Position numbers and translations under genes: made by a program. DNA of 5,842 nucleotides from the NCBI GenBank assembly GCA_947057405.1, contig CAMSEJ010000166.1, positions 1-5,842 of the forward strand. The letters are read 5' to 3'. Source of the stretch: an uncultured Roseburia sp. (GTDB lineage Bacteria > Bacillota > Clostridia > Lachnospirales > Lachnospiraceae). This document shows, in pieces, positions 1-5,842 of this stretch (the first letter of the stretch is position 1; each line of letters opens with the position of its first letter). Below the pieces are notes generated by a model. That model searched no databases and was not told the origin of the DNA. It worked only from the letters and a program-made list of their open reading frames with translations.

Positions 1-50
1 GATCTACACACGGTACCACACTCTTTCCCTACACGACGCTCTTCCGATCT
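1..50 (+). other. Illumina P5/TruSeq Read 1 adapter, not genomic
   Basis: Bases 1-9 match the 3' end of the Illumina P5 sequence. Bases 10-17 (ACGGTACC) sit exactly where an 8-base i5 index belongs. Bases 18-50 match the TruSeq Read 1 primer without a mismatch, ending in CTTCCGATCT. Genomic sequence begins at base 51. The adapter is open in the frame of the adjacent minus-strand kinase gene. An automatic gene caller would therefore append about 16 spurious residues beginning RSEERRVGKEC, which is the translated adapter and not part of the protein. Confidence 0.98.
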
Positions 51-2090
51 CGTCAGCTTTTCCGCAAAAAACCGCTCATAATCCTCCACGGCCGGCGCCT
101 GGGAATATCCGGTTTTCCCGGCGGAAATATGCTCAAGCAGTTCGTCCGCGCCAAGTTCCAGATCATCCAAAAACCTGCCTTCCTCCGTACAGACATAATA
201 CGGGCATGTAGAAATACCAAATTCCTTTTTCAAAGCCTCCGGCAAATCACATACGCTGTCTGTCGTCACAATCAGGGAGCGCTGCTTGGCCTGCTCAAAA
301 ATCAAAACATCCTTCCCTATCTCCGTCTGTTCGGTTTCCTCGCTCAGCTCCACCAGATTTTTCGGCAGAATACTCAGCACCGCCGCCTCAAGCAAAGCGC
401 TGTTCACCGGCTTGGCCAGATACCCGCTGAACCCCTCTTTTCGATAAAGAAGCTGGTTGTCGCTCCCCGCATTTGCGGTCAGAGCAATCACAGGCGTATC
501 CTGGCACAGCCCTCCCGGCTGCGCGCGCAGCGCATGCAGGCATTCAATCCCATCCATTTCCGGCATCAGATGATCCATCAAAATGCCGTCGTAGTGCTGG
601 AGCAGCGTCATTTTCAGGCAGTCCGCGCCGCTTGCAACAGTATCGATCTGAACCTTTGTCTCGGCAAGCAGCTTGCGCACCACCATCAGGTTCATTTCAT
701 TATCATCTACGACAAGGATATGCGCTTCCGGCGCATCAAAGCTTTGCCTGTACTGTTCCCGGTCGCCGTTTTTGATATGGGAAGACAGCGTAAACGTCCC
801 CAGTTCATTCTCGTCTATAATATCCTGATCCAGCACGACACTGAAAATAGAACCCTTCGTATAGATACTGTTGACGCTGATCTCCCCGCCCATTAACTCC
901 ACAAGCTTATGGACAATGCTAAGCCCCAGCCCGGTTCCTTCAATGTGGCGGTTCTTCTCCTCGTCCACCCGCTTAAACGCATTAAAAATATACGGGATAT
1001 TCTCCTTTTTTACGCCCAGCCCGGTATCCTCTACGGAATACCAGACGCGCACCCGGTTCTGCGCGATACGTTCGCACCGGACGGAAAGCGTAACGCTTCC
1101 CTCGCTTGTGTATTTCACGGCATTGTTCAGTAAATTGATCAAAACCTGTTTGATACGCACCTCGTCGCCGCAGAGCATACTCGGAATCGAAGCGTCCACA
1201 TGCAGGCGGAAATCCAGCCCCTTTTGCTGCGCCTTGATCCAGATCATATTGACAATTTCCGAAAAAAGCGCGCCTGTCTCATAAGAAACATTGACAATAT
1301 CCATCTTTCCCGATTTGATCTTGGACAAATCCAGAATATCGTTAATCAGCGTCAAAAGCATCTTGCTGGCGCCCTGAATATTTCTTGCATTTTCGGCAAC
1401 GTCCTCCGAAATATCCCCGCGCAGAATGATTTCATTTAACCCGATAATGGTATTGATCGGAGTACGGATTTCATGGCTCATACTGGAAAAAAAATGATTT
1501 TCCGCCTTATTCAGCTCTTCAATTTCCTTTTTCTGCTGCCGGGAAATCTCGTATTCCTCTTCGTAAATCCTGTTCAGAAACAAAAGCAAAACGCTTGTGA
1601 GCGTTCCCACCATAATAACCGAAGCCGCCGAATCAAAAAAAGAGTGCCCCTGCGTATTCTGCGCAACATACTGCGGAAAATAATAGGCAATGTAATAGCA
1701 AAGCAGCGTCTCCGCCGTGCACATCAGAAAAAACGCGGCTTTCCGCCTGCCCGTCAGCGTAATGTTAATATAAATAAAACAAAGCACAAACCATTCCGGC
1801 ATCCCGCTGTAAAAGCCGCCCGCCGAAAAAAAGCTTACCGGAAAAAGCACTAAAAGCAGCGCCGAAATCAGCGTAGCCCCGCAATTGATGCATTTTCTTT
1901 GAATACTTATCTTTACTATGAGCCAGATGCCGACAATGCTTACCGCCAAAATCAGCAGATTTACAAGATTCCTGCCCATGGGCAGAATAAACATCAGCGC
2001 GACCATACATATGCCCGTAACAATCCGGAACATACGCTCCTGCAGACTGATCTTATGGTCAAAGATTAGTTCCAGCCATTTTTTGAACAC
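51..2090 (-). CDS. Membrane hybrid histidine kinase-receiver-DegV fusion (3' end missing)
   Basis: 680 residues are visible; the C-terminus is lost at the adapter junction. Six hydrophobic segments lie at roughly residues 21-38, 41-62, 71-92, 98-115, 117-139 and 152-173, followed by a charged helix (174-198) entering the DHp domain. The H-box SHEIRTP has the predicted phospho-accepting His206. The ATPase domain has an N-box (NLLNNAVKYT, Asn323), G1 (DTGLG, from Asp355) and G2 (GTGLGL, 385-390). A complete receiver follows at about 457-575, with acidic pair Asp462/463, phospho-acceptor Asp506, Thr538 and Lys560. After a linker (about 576-603), residues 604-680 resemble the start of a DegV/EDD fatty-acid-binding domain: IVTTDSVCDLPEAL at 607-620, then PYYV, then YSQAP (662-666) where DegV proteins usually have TSQP. 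DegV proteins are about 280 residues, so roughly 200 are missing. The GTG start (2088-2090) is chosen because AAGGAGG (2100-2106) lies 9 nt upstream, an in-frame TGA lies further upstream, and no ATG intervenes. It is the third gene of the operon, 51 bp after the HPt kinase. The kinase and receiver should be active; the role of the DegV part is unknown. Confidence 0.93.
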
Positions 2091-2099
2091 GCAGTATTT

Positions 2100-2106
2100 C
2101 CTCCTT
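2100..2106 (-). promoter_or_regulatory. Ribosome binding site fixing the GTG start of the DegV-fusion kinase
   Basis: On the minus strand this reads AAGGAGG, 9 nt before GTG at 2088-2090. It is a near-perfect Shine-Dalgarno sequence. It supports GTG over the first in-frame ATG (codon 20), which would delete part of the N-terminal segment before the first membrane helix. Confidence 0.8.
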
Positions 2107-2141
2107 TCAAAACATACACGCTCTCAAAAAGCAGCAAAAAA

Positions 2142-4643
2142 CTATATTTTTTCAATGCTGCTGCAAACTTTTTCGTACAGGCCAAGCAGCTCGCCATGGT
2201 TTTGGGCGATATATTCCGCATCCGCTTTCTTGCCCGCCGCTTCAAGCATCCTTGCACATTCGGAAAGCCGCTCCGCGCCGATTGTCAGAGAAGTGCTCTT
2301 TAGGGCATGCACCTTAATCGCATAATCGTCCCACGCCGAAGCCTCGTACAGGGAAACAATTTCATCCCGCTTTTGGGGATACTGCTCGGCAAACATCTGC
2401 AGCATCTCCCGATAAAACTCTTCCTCGTCAGAGCAGTATTCCATTCCCAGCTGCACGTTGAACCCGTCCCGCGCCAGCTTTTCAAGAAACGTACCCGAAT
2501 CGCCGTCCGGCCCGTTCTGATGCTGCGCCGGCTCTTTGGGCGTATCCGAATCCGTTTTATGGGAATCCGAATCCTCAGAAATGGAACGATACCGGATACA
2601 GTTTTCGGGAAGCGTCTTGCGCAGTACCCGTTCAAGCACGGTACGTTCAATCGGTTTCGGAATAAACTCCGTAAAGCCTTCGTTCCGGAACATTTCCCGC
2701 GCGCCGCTGATCGTATTTGCCGTCAGGGCAATGACCGGAAGATCCTGATACTTCCCGTTCTCGATTTCCCGGATATGGCGCAGCGTTTCCACGCCGTCAA
2801 AGCCGGGCATCATATGATCCAGGAAAATAATATCATACGAATTTGTTTTACACCGTTCCACTGCCTCCCTTCCGCTCAGGCAGGTATCCATCTGCAGCCC
2901 GTAGCTGCCCAGAACCCCTCTTGCCACCACAAGGTTCATTTCTTCATCGTCCACCACAAGAACCCGCACTCCGGTACATGAAAACGGCCTGCGGCCTGCC
3001 GCCTGGGCTTCTTCAAACCCGTTTTCGCTGACCTCCCCGTTTAAAAGATTGACGACGGAAAGTGCAAAAAACGGCTTGCGGATTACAAGCAGCCGGCTGC
3101 CGCTGTCTAACGTAAAATCCTTTTCGGCAATCACGACCACCTGAATATGCCCGGGCGCCTGTTCATAAAAAGAGGTATTCTCCTCATATTCGGTCTGCGC
3201 AATAAAAATATGCGTCAGATTATGGTTTTTCAGCAGCTTGAGCAGCCCGTCAAAATTGTGGGCCTGGTATCCTTCAATGCCAAGTCCTTCCACCATATGT
3301 AATATCATTTTGTCATAGTAACCTCTGACCTCGTCACAGCTGTATTTTTCCGTCCTGAAATAGCATGCGATACAAAGCTGCTCCACATTGGCAATTGAAA
3401 GGCTGGGCGTATCGTCTTCTACCTCCTGCGGAATCACAATATGGACCTGCATGCCTTCCTGGTTTTTACTGTCAAAATGAATAAAACCGCCCATCGCATG
3501 CAAAAGGCCCCTGGCAATCGGAAGACCAAGGCCAAGGCCCCCGGCAAAACGGCTGCTTCCCGACTCGGCCTGATAAAACTCATCGCACATCTGCGTCATC
3601 TGGGAATCCGTCATGCCGATTCCCGTGTCATAAATATCTATAATCAGATTGATTCCGTAAGTCTCCTTGCGATATTCAATACAGATGCCGATACCGCCCT
3701 CTTCCGTAAACTTAAGGGAATTTTCCAGAAGGATTTTAAGGACATGGGAAATCTTTTCCACATCTCCAATCAGTACCGCCGGTATTTTCGGATTCATATC
3801 AAATACGATTTCCAGCCGGTGCCTGCTGTTTTGCATGGAAACGGTTGTAATCACGTCATTCAGCAGGGACGTAATCATATACGATTCTTTTGCCGAAGTC
3901 AGCGTGCCCTCCACAATTTCGGTATAATCCAGAATGTTGTTGATCTGATTGGACAGACGCTTGCCCGCCATCTTGATGGACAAAATATCCTCCCGCAGTT
4001 CCGGGGAAAGCTCCTTTTCCAGCGCAACCTCGCTGATACCGAGCACCATATTAATGGGCGTCCGGATCTCATGGGAAACATTCGACATAAATTCAGCGTT
4101 CTGCCGCCCTGCCGTTTCTAACTGCGCAAGCGTGTTGTCGTACTTCTTTCTTGCCGCATTTCTCCTGTCGATCCGGTACCTTGCAATCAGCGCCGCGCCT
4201 GTCACCACCATCGCGCCGATGCCCAGGCGTACCGCATTCTGAAATCCCATCCCATAAGAAATCGTGCGCAAAATCAGAAAATGATACAAAAACACCAGAA
4301 GATACAAAGCAGCCATCAGATACAACAGCCGCTTTCGGTCAAACATGGAAAAAATCAGAACTAACAAACAGGCCACGGCAGACACGTCAAAAAGAACGGC
4401 GCCATGCACCCCAAAGAAAAAAAAACCAATCATCAACAGCCCGATACACAAATTCTCATACAGCACATTGGAACCGGCTCTTCCAATATGAAGGAACCAA
4501 ACAATAGAACTTCCGATTACAATAATCGGTATCATCCACGGTTCCCACGACATAGTAATTGTAGTTAAAATAAGCATTATGCCAAACACCGTGACAATGC
4601 TGGCTAAAAGCAGATGAATGCTTGTCTGCTCTTCCGTTTTCAT
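2142..4643 (-). CDS. Membrane hybrid sensor kinase: HisKA-HATPase-degenerate REC-REC-HPt
   Basis: An 833-residue complete hybrid kinase. About six transmembrane helices span residues 8-156 with no large extracellular loop, so it probably senses a signal in or near the membrane. A charged helix (157-185) leads to the H-box VSHEIRTP, with the predicted autophosphorylated His191. The ATPase domain shows an N-box (Asn308 in LLENSLKFT), G1 (DTGIG, from Asp339) and G2 (GGLGLGL, 368-374). Residues 420-535 look like a decayed receiver: a late KPF motif (Lys523) remains, but there is no acidic pair or phospho-acceptor Asp. A normal receiver follows at 559-675 (Asp565/566, Asp609, Thr641, Lys663). After a polar Ser/Asp-rich linker (687-717) comes an HPt domain, about 718-833, with VHALKSTS placing the phospho-accepting His at 779. 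The full His-Asp-His chain lies in one polypeptide and probably passes phosphate to the stand-alone receiver encoded just upstream. The start codon overlaps that gene's stop (ATGA, 4640-4643), and the ribosome site is weak (GAGAAG), so translation is probably coupled. The input signal is unknown. Confidence 0.96.
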   Translation of the reverse strand: MKTEEQTSIHLLLASIVTVFGIMLILTTITMSWEPWMIPIIVIGSSIVWFLHIGRAGSNVLYENLCIGLLMIGFFFFGVHGAVLFDVSAVACLLVLIFSMFDRKRLLYLMAALYLLVFLYHFLILRTISYGMGFQNAVRLGIGAMVVTGAALIARYRIDRRNAARKKYDNTLAQLETAGRQNAEFMSNVSHEIRTPINMVLGISEVALEKELSPELREDILSIKMAGKRLSNQINNILDYTEIVEGTLTSAKESYMITSLLNDVITTVSMQNSRHRLEIVFDMNPKIPAVLIGDVEKISHVLKILLENSLKFTEEGGIGICIEYRKETYGINLIIDIYDTGIGMTDSQMTQMCDEFYQAESGSSRFAGGLGLGLPIARGLLHAMGGFIHFDSKNQEGMQVHIVIPQEVEDDTPSLSIANVEQLCIACYFRTEKYSCDEVRGYYDKMILHMVEGLGIEGYQAHNFDGLLKLLKNHNLTHIFIAQTEYEENTSFYEQAPGHIQVVVIAEKDFTLDSGSRLLVIRKPFFALSVVNLLNGEVSENGFEEAQAAGRRPFSCTGVRVLVVDDEEMNLVVARGVLGSYGLQMDTCLSGREAVERCKTNSYDIIFLDHMMPGFDGVETLRHIREIENGKYQDLPVIALTANTISGAREMFRNEGFTEFIPKPIERTVLERVLRKTLPENCIRYRSISEDSDSHKTDSDTPKEPAQHQNGPDGDSGTFLEKLARDGFNVQLGMEYCSDEEEFYREMLQMFAEQYPQKRDEIVSLYEASAWDDYAIKVHALKSTSLTIGAERLSECARMLEAAGKKADAEYIAQNHGELLGLYEKVCSSIEKI

Positions 4644-5002
4644 TTCTTCTCAAGCCCCTTTGCAACCCGTTTCAGTAATTCCTGCGGTACGTATGGTTTT
4701 TTCAGATAATTCACCGCCCCTAAACAAAGCGCGCTCAACACGTCATCTTCATCCCCGGATGCTGTCAGAAAAATGACGGGAATGTCAATCTCCGCTTCCT
4801 TCATGTGCTCAAAGGTTTCAATTCCGTTCATTTTGGGCATTGCAATATCAAGAAGAACCATATCTATTTTTTCGCTTTTTAACAGTTCTAAGGCTTCTTC
4901 TCCCGACTCGGCAAATATCACGTCATAATACTTCTGCAAAATCAGCTTGGTCCTTTTTAAATTCATCGCGTCGTCATCGACGACTAAAATACTTTTTTCC
5001 AT
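4640..5002 (-). CDS. Stand-alone CheY-like response regulator receiver
   Basis: 120 residues, the size of one receiver domain with nothing attached. It has the acidic patch (ILVVDDD, Asp9/Asp10), phospho-acceptor Asp52 in LLDIAMP, the switch Thr80 (FLTAS), and Lys102-Pro103 in YLKKPY. No HTH, GGDEF or enzymatic output follows. It must therefore act by binding a partner, or serve as an intermediate or phosphate sink in the relay with the downstream kinases. It is the first gene of the operon. A strong ribosome site, AAGGAGG (5011-5017), lies 8 nt before the ATG. Its TGA stop overlaps the ATG of the HPt kinase in an ATGA arrangement, which usually keeps two partners in step. The kinase family and context make the HPt His779 of the next gene the likely phosphodonor (inference). 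The exact output is unknown. Confidence 0.95.
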   Translation of the reverse strand: MEKSILVVDDDAMNLKRTKLILQKYYDVIFAESGEEALELLKSEKIDMVLLDIAMPKMNGIETFEHMKEAEIDIPVIFLTASGDEDDVLSALCLGAVNYLKKPYVPQELLKRVAKGLEKK

Positions 5003-5040
5003 TACAACTGCCTCCTTCTAAATCAATTCATATAGAGTCT

Positions 5041-5069
5041 ATTTTAAAACAGAATCGCAATAAAATCAA
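5041..5069 (-). promoter_or_regulatory. Predicted sigma-A-type promoter of the signalling operon
   Basis: On the minus strand, TTGATT (5064-5069) as -35 and TAAAAT (5041-5046) as -10 are separated by exactly 17 nt. They match the consensus at 4/6 and 5/6 positions. Transcription would start near 5034, giving a leader of about 30 nt that includes the ribosome site of the receiver gene. The promoter lies downstream of the terminator of the preceding gene, as expected for an independent operon. It is predicted by eye only. Confidence 0.5.
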
Positions 5070-5077
5070 GTCTAATA

Positions 5078-5113
5078 CTTTTGATTTTCGGCAATACCGG
5101 ATTTTGCCAAAAG
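5078..5113. repeat. Imperfect inverted repeat just upstream of the operon promoter
   Basis: GGCAA (5090-5094) pairs with TTGCC (5104-5108). Outside it, CTTTT (5078-5082) pairs with AAAAG (5109-5113), with a 7-nt bulge on the left side. It starts 9 bp upstream of the predicted -35 box, so it could be an operator or a small hairpin. It has no U-tract on either side and is not a convincing terminator. It may be chance. Confidence 0.25.
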
Positions 5114-5130
5114 ACCGGGGAACAGATCAG

Positions 5131-5179
5131 AAAAACAGCTGCAAAGCCTTTTGGAATCAGACTTTTCAGCTGTTTTTTT
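5131..5179 (-). terminator. Rho-independent terminator after the SpoIID-like gene (possibly bidirectional)
   Basis: AAAAACAGCTG (5131-5141) and CAGCTGTTTTTTT (5167-5179) form a stem that can extend inward by AAAG/CTTT after one mismatch. On the minus strand the stem is followed by TTTTT, starting about 30 bp after the stop codon of the SpoIID-like gene. On the plus strand it ends in seven T. The GC content of the stem is modest, so efficiency is uncertain. The position argues that it separates the SpoIID-like gene from the signalling operon. Confidence 0.65.
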
Positions 5180-5207
5180 CATGCTTCCCGCAAACGGCGG
5201 AAAACGG

Positions 5208-5819
5208 TTAAAACAACTCCGCAATACGTGTAACGCCCACATAAATTTCGGATATTTTATACCAGGTAGCATAATCCACCACTCCCGTTACCGGCAGCCC
5301 GAAAATAGACTGGAAGATCTCGACGGCTTCCGCCGTCCTTGGCCCGTATATGCCGTCTGCGGCAATCACCGGAATTGCGGGATACGCTCTTGCGATCCGC
5401 ACCAGCTGCGACTGCATCTGCCTCACCTTTTCGCCCCTTGAGCCAATCGAAAGATCCTCCCGCGGCCACGAAGACGGGATTCCGGCAATTTCATCCGCCT
5501 CATTGACATACATATCGCTTCCGTAATAGTACCGTAAAATCTCAATAAAGCTGTACCCCTGATCCCCCAGATCCTTTGACCCCCACTGGCTCATCCAGTT
5601 CGGGCAGCTTACCCGCTGTCCGTCGCAGTACTGCGTCAGAATCGGCTGCTTGACATTCGGCCTGGATAAATAGTTCTGGAATATATCGTCCACAATCCTG
5701 GAAATGTTCTGGAAAATATTCCTGCCGTAAATCCATTTATGGTCAAAAGCGGTAGACGAAGTAATCGTAAAATCGTAGCCCTTATTCCGGTACCATGGAG
5801 CCGATAGTTTCGAGTAGAA
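5208..5819 (-). CDS. SpoIID-like protein with C-terminal peptidoglycan-binding domain (5' end missing)
   Basis: Only the C-terminal part is present: 203 codons are open, with TAA at 5208-5210. Counting from base 5819, residues 9-60 (from WYRNKGYDFTIT through FDHKWI and GRNIF) and the stretch WMSQWGS...GYSFIEILRYYYGSD (about 75-102) resemble the end of a SpoIID/amidase-enhancer domain. That domain typically ends in a G-MSQ(Y/W)G...G-Y--IL-(H/Y)YY pattern. Residues about 125-190 are a PG_binding_1 domain: IGSRGEKVRQMQ, then ADGIYGPRTAEAV, then FQSIFGLPVTGVVDYATW. Such proteins act on or bind cell-wall peptidoglycan, often in sporulation or germination. The whole protein is usually far longer at the N-terminus, so no start codon can be assigned. 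GTG at 5691-5693 is internal to a conserved stretch and has no ribosome site. The frame meets TAA at 5820-5822, but the last bases of the window look non-genomic, so this is probably a contig-end truncation rather than a pseudogene. Confidence 0.85.
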   Translation of the reverse strand, partial: FYSKLSAPWYRNKGYDFTITSSTAFDHKWIYGRNIFQNISRIVDDIFQNYLSRPNVKQPILTQYCDGQRVSCPNWMSQWGSKDLGDQGYSFIEILRYYYGSDMYVNEADEIAGIPSSWPREDLSIGSRGEKVRQMQSQLVRIARAYPAIPVIAADGIYGPRTAEAVEIFQSIFGLPVTGVVDYATWYKISEIYVGVTRIAELF

Positions 5820-5842
5820 TTAGAAAAGTTCTGTATAGGGAA
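5799..5842 (-). other. Probable non-genomic or error-rich contig end resembling degraded adapter
   Basis: Reading the minus strand, protein-family resemblance of the SpoIID-like gene starts abruptly at about base 5798, and an in-frame TAA lies at 5820-5822. The outermost bases on the minus strand read TTCCCTATAC then AGAACTTTTCTAATTCT. Aligned with the Illumina Read 1 primer tail (TTCCCTACAC then GACGCTCTTCCGATCT), about 20 of 28 columns agree by hand, many differences being C to T or G to A. The intact adapter at the other end makes an artefact the simplest explanation, but chance similarity is possible. Confidence 0.45.

Noticed and set aside
270..380. Possibility that the kinase-DegV junction is a chimeric assembly or frameshift
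   Set aside because: The frame is continuous from GTG 2090 to base 51 (680 codons). The receiver is complete through its last helix before a natural-looking polar linker, and base composition does not change at the junction.
129..896. Plus-strand open frame of 255 codons
   Set aside because: It lies antisense to the receiver and DegV parts of the minus-strand kinase, whose frame has clear catalytic motifs. It has no recognisable domain or ribosome site.
1765..2010. Minus-strand small ORF of 81 codons
   Set aside because: An out-of-frame shadow inside the membrane domain of the DegV-fusion kinase, where the main frame encodes clear transmembrane helices.
2091..2141. Possible terminator or promoter in the 51-bp gap between the two kinases
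   Set aside because: The T-rich runs are not preceded by a GC-rich stem and no well-spaced -35/-10 pair is seen, so co-transcription is more likely.
2307..2981. Plus-strand open frame of 224 codons
   Set aside because: Antisense to the receiver/HPt region of the 833-residue kinase. Its composition is that of a shadow frame, with no motif.
3441..4121. Plus-strand open frame of 226 codons
   Set aside because: Antisense to the HisKA/HATPase domains of the 833-residue kinase, which explain the sequence fully.
5188..5200. Small hairpin CCGC-AAACG-GCGG after the SpoIID-like stop codon
   Set aside because: Only a 4-bp stem with no U-tract on either strand. The stem-loop at 5131-5179 is the better terminator.
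5691..5693. GTG as the true start of the SpoIID-like/peptidoglycan-binding protein
   Set aside because: Family-like sequence continues in frame upstream of it for about 34 codons, there is no Shine-Dalgarno sequence, and a start here would cut the SpoIID-like domain in half.

Overview
The window looks like a complete short contig of chromosomal DNA from a spore-forming clostridial Firmicute, probably Lachnospiraceae-like. This rests on the style of the multi-TM hybrid histidine kinases, strong AGGAGG ribosome binding sites, a GTG start, and a SpoIID-like/peptidoglycan-binding protein typical of Clostridia. No taxonomic marker gene is present, so the assignment is an inference. All four genes lie on the minus strand.

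From right to left (the direction of transcription), the first gene is the 3' part of a SpoIID-like protein with a C-terminal peptidoglycan-binding domain (5208-5819). It is followed by a stem-loop terminator (5131-5179). A 205-bp intergenic region then carries a dyad and a sigma-A-type promoter (5041-5069). This promoter should drive a three-gene signalling operon: a stand-alone CheY-like receiver (4640-5002); an 833-residue membrane hybrid kinase ending in an HPt domain (2142-4643, coupled to the receiver gene by an ATGA overlap); and a second membrane hybrid kinase (51-2090) after a 51-bp gap.

The most interesting feature is the second kinase. After its HisKA, HATPase and receiver domains the same reading frame runs into the N-terminal part of a DegV/FakB-like (fatty-acid-binding, EDD-fold) domain. 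The contig end cuts this domain off. As a working model (inference), the two kinases, the single HPt and the loose receiver form one phosphorelay connected to a lipid-binding module. No DNA-binding output domain is visible in the window.

Both ends carry signs of sequencing artefact. Bases 1-50 are an Illumina P5/TruSeq adapter with an 8-base index. The last ~44 bases break the reading frame and family resemblance of the SpoIID-like protein, and on the minus strand they resemble a degraded copy of the same adapter. Neither gene end at the window edges should be read as biological.
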